Shown here piece after piece: positions 44,027 through 53,331 of a DNA stretch of 64,000 nucleotides. Position numbers and translations under genes: made by a program. Source of the DNA: Alphaproteobacteria bacterium (GTDB lineage: Bacteria > Pseudomonadota > Alphaproteobacteria > Micropepsales > Micropepsaceae). The notes below the pieces were generated by a model. It had not been told where the DNA came from and searched no databases. It saw only the letters and a list, made by a program, of their open reading frames with translations. The stretch spans positions 1 to 64,000 of the forward strand of contig JANXXU010000027.1 of assembly GCA_025350465.1 (NCBI GenBank), given 5' to 3'. The stretch's first letter is position 1. Each line of letters starts with the position of its first letter.

Positions 44027-45457
44027 CTAGTTCGCCGTCGAGCCGGAGAACGTGACACGAGGCATCAGTTGCCGTTGGCCCCCGCGCCGGTTCGCCATTT
44101 GAGCTTGCGCGACCGCGAGGATGTCGTTCGCCCGCTGCCAATCTTGCGTACCTTCTTTGAGTTGCTTCTGGGCGCGCTTGGCAAATTGCATGGCGCCGCC
44201 CATGTCCTGCACCGCGAAATCACGCTCGGCCGTGGCCAGCGCGGCCATCGACGGATTGCCCTCGGTGTCATAGACGCTGGCGAGATAGTACCAGGCCATG
44301 GCGTTGTCCGGCTCCTGCTCGATGGCGAGTTTGAGATGCTTCTTCGCCTCTTCCATTAATGCCGCGTTTTCGGTCGCCACCAGCGCCGCGCCGAGGCTTG
44401 CCTGCAGCAGCGGTTCGTCGGGTGCTAATTCAACGGCTTTGCGATAGGCGGGGACGCCCTCCGTGGGCTTTGAGGATTCGACCAAGATTTGTCCTTTGAG
44501 TTCCCAGAAGAAGGCGTAGCTCGGCCGCTCCGCTATCAAACTGTCTATCTGAGCCAATGCTGTTTGGAGATCCGCGCCCTTGAAATAGGCGACGGCTCGC
44601 GCATAGCGCGCAGGCATACTCGTATCGCCAGGCGGATAGCGTCGCAACGTCACTTCCGGCGAGTCGACAAAGCCCCGCAACTTCGCGCGCAACATGTCGT
44701 AGGCTTCCAGCTCCAGCTTGGAGTCCGGCTTGTCTCGGAATGGTGAAGCGGCCACCATCTGTTCAAGCGCCGCAAGACGATCGCGAGATAACGGGTGGGT
44801 GCGAACGAATGGATCTTGGCGATTTCCGCTTAAGGCCTCTTGGTCAGCGAATTTGTTGAACACCTCAAGCATGCCCTTGGCCGATTGGCCTGTTGAGGTC
44901 AAATATTTTACACCGGCTTGGTCGGCGGAGGATTCCTGTACGCGGCTAAAGGCCAGAAGTTCGCGTTGCGCGACGCCTTGGGCGCCGACAATCATGGCCA
45001 TACCGATGTCAGGAGCTCCGGCCGCAATCGCCGCGACACCGGCAAGCATGGTGATGATCATCGGGATTTCAGCCTTTGACATCGCTTCCGGACCGCGCGC
45101 GAGATGCCCACCGGCGATGTGGCCGGTTTCGTGCGCGATGATGCCTTTCAGTTCGCTTGGCGTGTCGAGCTCCATGATCGTGCCGGTATTGATGAAGATG
45201 TTCTGTCCGCCGGCAACGAATGCGTTGATGCTGGAATCGTTGATGATGTAGACGTGAATTGCCTTGGGATCGAGACCGGCAGCTTTCCAAATCGGCTCGC
45301 CGTAGCTGCGCAACGTCTTCTCAATCTCCGAATCGCGAATCCCAGAGCCCGCAAGGGCGGGCGCGACCGACGCAACAGCGGCGACCGCCGCCACACTCAA
45401 GACAGCGACGACTGACGAATGGATTTTGGCCCTAGAGGGCGCTCTGAAAAGGGTCAC
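44027..45457 (-). CDS. M48-family metallopeptidase with TPR repeats (BepA-like)
   Basis: A periplasmic protease/chaperone that in E. coli (BepA) helps assemble or remove outer-membrane proteins such as LptD. From a GTG at 45457 the precursor is 476 aa, with a signal peptide ending APALA near residue 36. The zinc site is HETGH (H109, E110, H113); a third ligand lies in the ESSADQAG stretch. The C-terminal 180 residues form TPR-like helices. The GTG has GGGAG upstream; an ATG at 45511 would extend it without a ribosome site. A hairpin-free gap then separates it from an aminotransferase remnant. Confidence 0.87.
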   Translation of the reverse strand: MTLFRAPSRAKIHSSVVAVLSVAAVAAVASVAPALAGSGIRDSEIEKTLRSYGEPIWKAAGLDPKAIHVYIINDSSINAFVAGGQNIFINTGTIMELDTPSELKGIIAHETGHIAGGHLARGPEAMSKAEIPMIITMLAGVAAIAAGAPDIGMAMIVGAQGVAQRELLAFSRVQESSADQAGVKYLTSTGQSAKGMLEVFNKFADQEALSGNRQDPFVRTHPLSRDRLAALEQMVAASPFRDKPDSKLELEAYDMLRAKLRGFVDSPEVTLRRYPPGDTSMPARYARAVAYFKGADLQTALAQIDSLIAERPSYAFFWELKGQILVESSKPTEGVPAYRKAVELAPDEPLLQASLGAALVATENAALMEEAKKHLKLAIEQEPDNAMAWYYLASVYDTEGNPSMAALATAERDFAVQDMGGAMQFAKRAQKQLKEGTQDWQRANDILAVAQAQMANRRGGQRQLMPRVTFSGSTAN

Positions 45458-45695
45458 AACCGATGATCTCCCGATCAACTCAAGCGTGCACGAAGCCGCG
45501 TGGCGCCCCATGACCGCTGCGACGACTATTCCCCGCCCGACGATGCGTGACCGTAGGGTTGAGGCCGCTTGGCGTCAATTGGAGCAATTTCACGACCCCG
45601 CGCGACCGAGAGGAAAAAACCGGGAAACGGCGAAGTTTTGCCGCCCGTTAGATAAATTCGCGGTAGGAATTGGCCAACCGGATGGACCATTCGAG

Positions 45696-45975
45696 ATGGC
45701 ATTGGCCCGCCGCGCGCGGATCGATCCCTTCCTCGCCACGGACGTCCTTGCGCGTGCAAACCAGCGAGCACGCGCCGGCCAGCCCGGCTTCGCCGACGTT
45801 TCAAACTTCGGCCTAGGCACGACCCCTATGGCCCGCGCGGTTGCTCGAAGAGGCCGGCGTCGCTGTGACGCCAGGCCTCGACTTCGATCCGGAACAAGGC
45901 GAATCTTGGCTGCGTCTCCCTTATGCCGGCAGCGAATCTGAGATCGCGGCTGCGGCGAGTACGCTCGTCAAATGA
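45696..45975 (+). pseudogene. Class I/II aminotransferase gene with a large internal deletion
   Basis: The first part, from the ATG at 45696, reads ALARRARIDPFLATDVLARA and then NQRARAGQ, the usual N-terminus of PLP aminotransferases. After about 45 codons the coherent reading moves to another frame: from about 45838 RLLEEAGVAVTPGLDFDPEQ and then LRLPYAGSESEI, a typical C-terminus, ending at TGA 45973. About 300 codons of the middle, including the PLP lysine, are absent and the two ends are out of frame. The gene cannot give an active enzyme. Neighbours are the BepA-like gene and the rne gene. Confidence 0.7.
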
Positions 45976-46004
45976 TGCAAGGCCCGCAGACCTTAAATCT
46001 AGAC

Positions 46005-48815
46005 CTACTTGTCGGCGTTTCGCTGCCACCAGCCTTTGCGCGACGATTTCTGGTCGGCGGTTTCGCTCTCGGTTTGTGGTTTTCCCGCAAATCCGAAGAA
46101 CGCGGCGAGACCGGAACGCTCAGGCTTGGAATCCGCCGAGGCCAGTTCTTCTCTAGTTTGAGTTGGTTTCTTGGGTGCGGCGGCTTCCATGACGTCGGTC
46201 CCGCGCTGCGGGACGTGTAGGCGTGGTCGGTCGCCTGGTTGCGTATCGAAGCCACCGCTCGCCGGCCAGTCCGGCGCTTCCAAAGCCTCCGCCGGCGTCG
46301 GGAGCGAGCCGAGCGGCGAGCGCATCGGTTCCGGCCGCCCTGACCCCTGGTGTTGTTGCCCATGCTGCTGTGGTTGGCCGTCCTCGAAGCGACGGCCGCG
46401 ACGACCGCGACGGCCGCGACGCCGCCGACGGCGCGGTTGTCCATCCGCCCCTACCTGATCGTCGGCCTGGGGTTGTCCCTCAGGCGCGCCGTCGGCTACG
46501 TCGTCGTCCTCATCGACGTCGCTCATCCCGGTCGCTTGTGGCTGAAATTGAGGGCTTGGCTCTTCGGCGAATTCGACGACGGGCTGAGGCCCGAATCCAG
46601 CCGGAGCCGACGCCGCTTGGGGCTGAGGTTGACGCTCGTCGTGAAAACGATCGCGCCCTCCGCGCCGGCGGCGGCGGCGTCCGCGACGCGGATCATTGTC
46701 AGGTTGCTGTTGCGCAGCAGGGGTATCTGCTTCCCCAACTTCTTCGATGTTTGGTTCGACGCTGGGTTCAACGCCTTCGGCAGGTTCCTCAACGACGTCG
46801 TCATTTGCTTCCAGAGCGCTTTCGACGGTGACCGCCGACGGCGCAGATTTGCGAGGCTCGAACGGCACGTTCGCACCGCGCTCGACCTCATAAGTCGAGG
46901 CGGTCAAAGACGGCTTGGATTCAATATAGATATAGATGCCGTAGCGGTCTTCGATGGCCGTCAATTGCGTGCGCTTGTGATTGAGGATGTAAAGCGCGAT
47001 CTCCGGCGGAACGCGCAATGTAATCGCCGGCGACTTCTCGCTCTGACAAAACTCCTCGACCGCGCGCAGGACACGCAACGCCATCGAACCAACCGAACGG
47101 ATGACGCCACGCCCTTCGCAATGCGGACAGGGCAGGGTTGCGCCCTCGATCATTCCGGCGCGAAGGCGCTGGCGCGACATTTCGAGCAGGCCGAACGGGC
47201 TGATACGGCCGAGCTGAATTCGGGCTCGATCGAATCGCAAACAATCTTTCAATCGCTTCTCGACTGACCGATTGTTTCGGTTCTCTTCCATATCGATGAA
47301 GTCGATGACGACGAGGCCGGCGAGGTCGCGCAGCCGGAGTTGACGAGAGACCTCCTCTGCTGCTTCGAGATTGGTCTTGAGTGCCGTGTCTTCGATATGG
47401 TGCTCGCGCGTCGCCTTGCCCGAGTTCACGTCGATGGCGACAAGCGCTTCGGTCTGATTGATGACGATATAGCCGCCCGACCGCAACCGAACGATCGGAT
47501 TGAACATCGAGTCAAGCGCTGCCTCGACGCCAAAGGCCTGATAGAGCGGTAGCCGATCGCGGTATGGCTTGACCGCATCCGCATGGCTTGGCATCAGCAT
47601 TTGCATGAATTCGTGCGCGTCGCGAAAGCCTTGCTCGCCCTCGACCAGAATTTCACCGATATCCTTGGAATAAAGATCCCGGATCGCGCGCTTGACTAGG
47701 TTTCCTTCTTCATAGACGACCGTCGGCGCGCTCGATTTCAGCGTGAGCTCGCGCACGGCGTCCCATTGACGCATGAGGTATTCGAAGTCGCGCTTGATCT
47801 CTTGTTTTGTGCGATTGGCGCCGGCGGTGCGGATGATCACGCCCATGCCTTCCGGCACTTCCAATTCGGTCGCGACTTCCTTCAACTTGCGACGGTCGGC
47901 CATGTTGGAAATCTTGCGCGAGATGCCGCCGCCGCGATCCGTGTTCGGCATCAAGACGCAATAGCGTCCCGCAAGCGAGAGATAGGTCGTCAGGGCGGCG
48001 CCCTTGTTGCCGCGCTCTTCCTTGACGACTTGAACCAACAGCACTTGGCGCCGCTTGATCACTTCCTGAATTTTGTAACGCTTCAATGCGCGGTAGTCGC
48101 GTCGCGGCAGTTCTTCGAGCGCATCGTCGGCACCGGCCGCTTCAGCCTCGGCAGCAGCGTTCGACCGTGCGAGGTCGCTTGCCGCCATCGTGGGTTCGGG
48201 CACTACGAACGCGTCGGCACTGGTGTCAGGCTCGACCGTGAACTCGGAGACAGCGACTTCATCGAGCGATCCGGTGGAGGCGCCGCGTTCGGAGTCATTT
48301 GCCCCTTCGGGGCCATCTTCCGGATCGTGCACCCACACGTCGTCCGTTGCGTCGCTCGCCACTTCGATGACGCCGCTGCCGGTCTCACCGTCCGAAACAG
48401 CCGGCTCGGAGGGCGACGCGGTCGTGTGGTCGTCGCCCGAATTTTCTTTGGCCGCCGACGCGTTCTGTGTGGAAGTCGCCGTCGGCTGCGCAACGTCCTC
48501 GATCTCGTCGTCGTCGGCGTGGCGTTCGACCGCGCGCGTTGCTTCGAGCAAGGCTTGGCGATCGGCTGTCGGGATTTGATAGTAGTCGGGATGGATTTCC
48601 GAAAAGGCCAGGAAACCGTGGCGGTTGCCGCCGTACTCGACGAAGCAAGCCTGCAACGATGGTTCGACCCTCGTTACCTTTGCAAGGTAGATATTGCCTT
48701 TGAGCTGCCGTCTAGAAGCTGATTCGTAGTCGAATTCCTCTACGCGATTGCCGTCAACGACGACGACGCGGGTCTCTTCCGGGTGGCTGGCGTCCACCAG
48801 CATTTTCTTCGACAT
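46005..48815 (-). CDS. rne: Ribonuclease E
   Basis: The main endoribonuclease for mRNA decay and rRNA/tRNA processing, and scaffold of the degradosome. The 936-aa protein starts at ATG 48815 (GGAG upstream). The S1 RNA-binding domain around residues 38-80 is split from the rest by an acidic, Asp/Glu/Ser-rich insertion (about 100-240), seen in many alphaproteobacterial RNase E proteins. Catalytic aspartates are in VAIDVNSGKAT and VVIDFIDM; the zinc-link is CPHCEGRG. The C-terminal third is disordered, with two arginine-rich RNA-binding patches (RRGRRRRRRGGR and RRRRRRGRRGRRGRR). Confidence 0.96.
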   Translation of the reverse strand: MSKKMLVDASHPEETRVVVVDGNRVEEFDYESASRRQLKGNIYLAKVTRVEPSLQACFVEYGGNRHGFLAFSEIHPDYYQIPTADRQALLEATRAVERHADDDEIEDVAQPTATSTQNASAAKENSGDDHTTASPSEPAVSDGETGSGVIEVASDATDDVWVHDPEDGPEGANDSERGASTGSLDEVAVSEFTVEPDTSADAFVVPEPTMAASDLARSNAAAEAEAAGADDALEELPRRDYRALKRYKIQEVIKRRQVLLVQVVKEERGNKGAALTTYLSLAGRYCVLMPNTDRGGGISRKISNMADRRKLKEVATELEVPEGMGVIIRTAGANRTKQEIKRDFEYLMRQWDAVRELTLKSSAPTVVYEEGNLVKRAIRDLYSKDIGEILVEGEQGFRDAHEFMQMLMPSHADAVKPYRDRLPLYQAFGVEAALDSMFNPIVRLRSGGYIVINQTEALVAIDVNSGKATREHHIEDTALKTNLEAAEEVSRQLRLRDLAGLVVIDFIDMEENRNNRSVEKRLKDCLRFDRARIQLGRISPFGLLEMSRQRLRAGMIEGATLPCPHCEGRGVIRSVGSMALRVLRAVEEFCQSEKSPAITLRVPPEIALYILNHKRTQLTAIEDRYGIYIYIESKPSLTASTYEVERGANVPFEPRKSAPSAVTVESALEANDDVVEEPAEGVEPSVEPNIEEVGEADTPAAQQQPDNDPRRGRRRRRRGGRDRFHDERQPQPQAASAPAGFGPQPVVEFAEEPSPQFQPQATGMSDVDEDDDVADGAPEGQPQADDQVGADGQPRRRRRRGRRGRRGRRFEDGQPQQHGQQHQGSGRPEPMRSPLGSLPTPAEALEAPDWPASGGFDTQPGDRPRLHVPQRGTDVMEAAAPKKPTQTREELASADSKPERSGLAAFFGFAGKPQTESETADQKSSRKGWWQRNADK

Positions 48816-49188
48816 CAATTTGTTCTCCGGGGCGCGCGCAACGCGGCAGCGAAGCCAAAAGCCCCGCTAGATTGAGCCGGCGCATGCCGCTCCCCCTTTT
48901 GTTGGATTTGAAACGAAAGCCCGCGTGCGCGGCTTGGCGCACCGCGTGCGTGAAGCACACGGATGTCGCGTGGACCGGAAGCGCGCTGGCAAAACCTGTC
49001 ATGGGCCTATTCGAACCCCTTGTGCACGTCGGACCGGGCTCGGTCTGGGGACACGCTGCTCGCGGGCCGGCCCGAGGCCATACCGCTTGCTCCATCGACC
49101 TATCGGCGCCAGCTCAAGCCCCGCCTGACATATCCGGCAGGCACAAGCATCTGTGGCACCTTGATGACGCTGCGTCGGCGATTCGCCG
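48816..49188. other. Divergent region between rne and the amidase gene
   Basis: This 373-bp region probably holds the promoters of both genes and the long 5' leader often seen before rne, the target of RNase E self-control. I see a perfect palindrome CGGGCCGGCCCG at 49063-49074 and a GGGGC/GCCCC pairing next to the rne start (about 48830-48866). Short open frames on both strands lack ribosome sites or family likeness. No RNA gene is recognised. Confidence 0.4.
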
Positions 49189-50682
49189 GTGTCGCAGGCG
49201 TTAACATGTGTGGTTGTAGCCTTGACCCGTCCCTCCCGCAACCTCTTTGCTGCTCACGGGTTTTTGCAGCTTGCATTGGGCTTTCGCAGGGACGTTGCAT
49301 TCGACCACGCGACCTATGGTAAAGGCGCTTTGCTAACACCCCGTCAATTGTGGTCCCTGAACAGTGGAAATACGCGGTTGCCGGAAGCTGAGAAGACCCC
49401 AAGGAAGCGCGCGCTGAGTGCGAATTGGACACGCAGCGTGGTCGTGTTGGCAAGTACGCTGGTCGGCCTCGCAGCCAATGCCGAACCTCCATTCCCGCGG
49501 CCCAAACCGCTTGAGATTCTATTGGCGTCCACCGGCGTGGCGGTGACGGACGCGCGCATTGGCAAAACTGGCGACCACACCCGCTTCGTCTTGAATTTAT
49601 CCGACAAGGTAGATTTCGAGCTGTTTACCCTGGCAGACCCTTATCGCATCGTGATCGACTTGCCGGAGGTTGCCTGGCGCTTGACTGGCGATAGCCAGCA
49701 AGCGACAGGCGGCGCCATTCGCGGCTATCGCTATGGCTTGTTCCGGTCCGGTCGATCGCGGATGGTAATCGATTTGGCGGGCCCTGTGGCTATCGCAAAC
49801 AAATTTCTACTGCCGCCGGAGGGCGAACGCCGGTATCGCCTCGTCTTGGATCTGGCGCCGGTCGATCGCGCCAAATATCTGACGACGGCAGGCTGGCCGA
49901 AGGACGCGCAGGAACCATCGGTCGCAACTTCAGAGCCGCCGATATTCCCGGACGGCAACCAACGCCCAAGCAACGCCAGGCGAATAGTCGTCATCGACCC
50001 GGGCCACGGCGGTGTTGACCCCGGAACGACCGGGTATGCGGGAACTTACGAAAAAGACGTGGTGCTCGCGTTAGGTAAGGCCCTTCGCGAGGCGCTCATT
50101 CGCACCGGCCACTACGATGTCGTCATGACCCGCGACACTGATATCTTCTTGTCGTTGCGCGCACGTGTTGCGGTGGCGCGCCGAGCCAAAGCCGACCTCT
50201 TCGTTTCGCTGCACGCCGATTCTGCTCCCAACTCTTCCGTGCGCGGGGCGTCAGTCTACACGTTGTCGGAGCGCGCCTCCGATCGCGAGGCTGATGCGCT
50301 GGCGCGCGCCGAAAACCAGTCGGATATCATCGCGGGCGTCGACCTGACAAATGAGCCAGACATCGTTACCAGTATTTTGATCGACCTGGCGCAACGTGAG
50401 ACCAAGAACAATTCGGCGCGTTTCGCTCAGGCGCTTCTTCCGGAGCTACGCAACTCGGGTCGAATCGTGGCACAAACTCATCGCTTCGCCGGTTTTGTCG
50501 TGCTTAAGGCTCCTGACGTGCCGTCGGTCTTGATCGAAAACGGCTACTTGTCGAACAGGGAAGACGAAGAGGCGATGAACGAAACCCATTGGCGGCTGGA
50601 TATGGCCGCGGGAATCGCTAAGGGTATCGATCGTTACTTTGCGCTAATCCGTCACGGCCGTACGGCGGGCGGAATGGAGTAA
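49189..50682 (+). CDS. amiC: N-acetylmuramoyl-L-alanine amidase (AmiC/AmiB type)
   Basis: Splits septal peptidoglycan by cutting the amide bond to the stem peptide. After a signal peptide ending near ANAEP (residue 100 of the long reading) come an AMIN domain (about residues 105-230) and an Amidase_3 domain with zinc ligands in VIDPGHGGVDPG, TYEKDVVLAL and SLHADS and the catalytic Glu in VLIENGYLSN. The true start is not settled. GTG at 49189 opens the frame, but the signal peptide would then follow 75 extra residues, so a TTG at 49330, 49348 or 49378 is more natural. It precedes mrcA on the same strand. Confidence 0.9.
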   Translation: MSQALTCVVVALTRPSRNLFAAHGFLQLALGFRRDVAFDHATYGKGALLTPRQLWSLNSGNTRLPEAEKTPRKRALSANWTRSVVVLASTLVGLAANAEPPFPRPKPLEILLASTGVAVTDARIGKTGDHTRFVLNLSDKVDFELFTLADPYRIVIDLPEVAWRLTGDSQQATGGAIRGYRYGLFRSGRSRMVIDLAGPVAIANKFLLPPEGERRYRLVLDLAPVDRAKYLTTAGWPKDAQEPSVATSEPPIFPDGNQRPSNARRIVVIDPGHGGVDPGTTGYAGTYEKDVVLALGKALREALIRTGHYDVVMTRDTDIFLSLRARVAVARRAKADLFVSLHADSAPNSSVRGASVYTLSERASDREADALARAENQSDIIAGVDLTNEPDIVTSILIDLAQRETKNNSARFAQALLPELRNSGRIVAQTHRFAGFVVLKAPDVPSVLIENGYLSNREDEEAMNETHWRLDMAAGIAKGIDRYFALIRHGRTAGGME

Positions 50683-50759
50683 ATTCTAGGGAAACCATCA
50701 CAATCGGGCTGAAAAGACGGCGAATTGAACAGTGGCGGCCATGGCCAAGCGGGCTGTCG

Positions 50760-50768
50760 TGCTATAAA
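50760..50768 (+). promoter_or_regulatory. Extended -10 promoter element before mrcA
   Basis: TGCTATAAA, an extended -10 sequence, lies 41 nt before the mrcA ATG, in the 127-bp gap after the amidase gene. No good -35 hexamer lies at the usual distance. It suggests mrcA can be transcribed on its own. Confidence 0.35.
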
Positions 50769-50809
50769 TACGCTTCGGCGCAGTATGAGGCGCGGGACAA
50801 CTCACAAAC

Positions 50810-53263
50810 ATGTATCGTTTTTTCGCGTACACGCTGGGCGCGATCGCGGTTCTCTTCATTTCGGTCTCCGCGGGCGTCGCGCTTTATCTTTATAAGCTCA
50901 GTCAGGATTTGCCTGCGTATGGCTCGCTGGCAAACTACCAGCCGCCTGTCACAACGCGCGTTTACGGCAACGACGGCTCGCTGATCGCTGAGTACGCACG
51001 CGAGCGGCGCCTCTTCGTCCCGATCGAAGCAATTCCGCGCCGCGTCATCGACGCGTTTCTGTCGGCCGAAGACAAAGATTTCTACTCTCACCCCGGCGTC
51101 GATTTTTACGGTGTCATGCGCGCCGGCATTTCGAACTTAGAGGGATATATGCAGGGCGCGAACCATCGCCCTGAAGGCGCATCGACGATCACGCAGCAGG
51201 TGGCGAAGAATTTCCTTCTGTCGAGCGAAGTCAGCCTTGAGCGCAAGATCAAAGAATGGATGCTCGCCTTTCGACTTGAGAGTGCCTACACGAAGGACAA
51301 GATCCTCGAACTCTATCTGAACGAAATCTTCCTGGGCTCGAATTCCTATGGCGTCGCGGCGGCAGCCTATAACTACTTTGACAAATCGCTCGACCAACTG
51401 ACGGTGGCTGAGGTCGCCTATCTTGCCGGCCTTCCGAAGGCGCCTAGCAACTATCATCCGGTGCATAATAAGCAGCGCGCGATCGAGCGGCGGAATTACG
51501 TGATCGATCGCATGGCGGAAAACAACTTCATTAGCGCCGAGGATGCCGACAAGGCGAAGAATGAAGACCTGATCCCACACTTCCGGCCGGCGGGCGCGCA
51601 ATCGCCCGACGCGCAATTCTTCGCCGAGGAAATTCGCCGCTGGATCCAACAGAACTACGGCGACCAGGCGCTCTATGACGGTGGTCTCGCGGTTCGCTCG
51701 ACCTTTGACCCGCGCCTGCAGCGTATCGGCACCCAAGCACTGCGAGACGGACTTGTCGCCTACGACGTTCGCCACGGCTATCGCGGGCCGGTATCTCACC
51801 TCGATCTCGCCAGCAATTGGCAAAAGGCCTTGGGCGACATGCCGGCGCTTGCCGATGTCACCGAATGGAAGCTTGCGGTCGTGACGGGTTTTGCCCCGAC
51901 CGATGCGGTCAAGATCGCTTTTGCCGACGGCACAGAGGGCCGCATCACATTCGCTCAACTGAAGTGGGCGCGGAAATACATCAAAGAAGAAGCCCTCGGA
52001 CCCGAGCCAAAGAAGTGCACGGACGTTTTGGCGACGGGTGACGTCGTCTACGTGCAGGCGCTGCTTGCAGCGACGGACGGATCCACCAAAGGGCAATTCG
52101 CGCTTCGCCAAGTGCCCAAGCTCAACGGCGGCCTGATCGCCATGGACCCTCAGACGGGGCGCGTCCTGGCGTTGGTGGGCGGCTTTAGTTTCTACGCCAG
52201 TGAGTTCGACCGCGCGTGGCAAGCCATGCGCCAGACAGGTTCCTCGTTCAAGCCGATCGTCTACGCGGCGGCTCTGGATTCCGGCTATACGCCGTCCAGC
52301 ATTGTGCTCGACGCTCCGTTCGTGGCCAGCCAGGGCGTCGGTTTGCCGATGTGGCGACCTGAAAACTACGACGAAAATTACGCCGGCCCGGCAACCCTGA
52401 GATCAGGTCTAGAGCACTCCCGCAACTTGATGACCGTTCGTATCGCCGCCGATATCGGCATGGAGAAAGTCGCCGATTACGCGCACAGATTCGGCATTGC
52501 CGATCACATGCTGCCGGTCCTTGCGAACGCGCTCGGTTCGACTGAAACGACGCTCAACCGTATGGCTGCTGCATATTCGACGTTCGTGAACGGCGGGAAG
52601 CGCGTGATCCCGGCGCTCGTAGATCGGATTCAAGATCGCAATGGCAAGACCATATTCCGCCAAGACAAGCGCCTCTGCGAGGGCTGCAACGCGCAAGCTT
52701 GGGCCAATCAAGATGAGCCTTTGATCGCGGGCAATGCAGAAGAAATTCTGGATTCGCGGACCGCTTATCAGATCGTGCATATGCTCGAAGGTGTTGTGGA
52801 GCGCGGCACAGCCATGGTCGTCAAGGACGTGGGCGTTCCTCTTGCCGGCAAAACCGGTACTACGAACGACTTCAAAGATGCCTGGTTCATGGGATTCTCG
52901 CCAAATTTGACAGTTGGTGTCTATGTCGGCTTCGACGAACCGGCGTCGATGGGCCATGGCGAAACCGGCGGCCACAACGCGGCGCCGATCTTTCGCGATT
53001 TCATGAAAGCGGCCATCGGCAACCAACCTGCCGTGCCGTTCCGCGTCCCGTCCGGCGTGCGCATGGTACGCGTCGACCTGAAGAGCGGCCGCCCGGTCAA
53101 CGAAGGTGGCATCATGGAAGCCTTCAAAGCAGGCACAGAACCGGGCTCCGGCTATGTCGCGCGTGGCGAAATGGGGGGCGGAACGGCCGACGGGTCTACC
53201 GAGGAAGACCCCAATGCGCCCGCTCAACAGGGGCAAACCTCGGGGGCTTGGGGCCTTTATTAG
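50810..53263 (+). CDS. mrcA: Penicillin-binding protein 1A
   Basis: A bifunctional peptidoglycan synthase of 817 aa. It has a single N-terminal membrane anchor (residues 5-27), a GT51 glycosyltransferase domain with catalytic E87 in SAEDKDFYSHPGVD and the STITQQVAKNFLL block, an OB-like insert, and a transpeptidase domain with SSFK (S478, K481), an SRN-like motif in HSRN, and KTG (K681). The C-terminal Gly/Ala-rich tail is disordered. It lies between the amidase gene and prfB. Confidence 0.96.
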   Translation: MYRFFAYTLGAIAVLFISVSAGVALYLYKLSQDLPAYGSLANYQPPVTTRVYGNDGSLIAEYARERRLFVPIEAIPRRVIDAFLSAEDKDFYSHPGVDFYGVMRAGISNLEGYMQGANHRPEGASTITQQVAKNFLLSSEVSLERKIKEWMLAFRLESAYTKDKILELYLNEIFLGSNSYGVAAAAYNYFDKSLDQLTVAEVAYLAGLPKAPSNYHPVHNKQRAIERRNYVIDRMAENNFISAEDADKAKNEDLIPHFRPAGAQSPDAQFFAEEIRRWIQQNYGDQALYDGGLAVRSTFDPRLQRIGTQALRDGLVAYDVRHGYRGPVSHLDLASNWQKALGDMPALADVTEWKLAVVTGFAPTDAVKIAFADGTEGRITFAQLKWARKYIKEEALGPEPKKCTDVLATGDVVYVQALLAATDGSTKGQFALRQVPKLNGGLIAMDPQTGRVLALVGGFSFYASEFDRAWQAMRQTGSSFKPIVYAAALDSGYTPSSIVLDAPFVASQGVGLPMWRPENYDENYAGPATLRSGLEHSRNLMTVRIAADIGMEKVADYAHRFGIADHMLPVLANALGSTETTLNRMAAAYSTFVNGGKRVIPALVDRIQDRNGKTIFRQDKRLCEGCNAQAWANQDEPLIAGNAEEILDSRTAYQIVHMLEGVVERGTAMVVKDVGVPLAGKTGTTNDFKDAWFMGFSPNLTVGVYVGFDEPASMGHGETGGHNAAPIFRDFMKAAIGNQPAVPFRVPSGVRMVRVDLKSGRPVNEGGIMEAFKAGTEPGSGYVARGEMGGGTADGSTEEDPNAPAQQGQTSGAWGLY

Positions 53264-53331
53264 TTTCCGCTTGAGGTCGAGCGCGTTCGCCCGATATACG
53301 TCGCGCCCGTTCTTGTGTGCCGAGGCCCTAA

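Noticed and set aside
48872-49204. A plus-strand open frame in the rne-amidase gap
   Set aside because: No Shine-Dalgarno, no signal peptide or domain, and it overlaps the probable rne promoter and leader.
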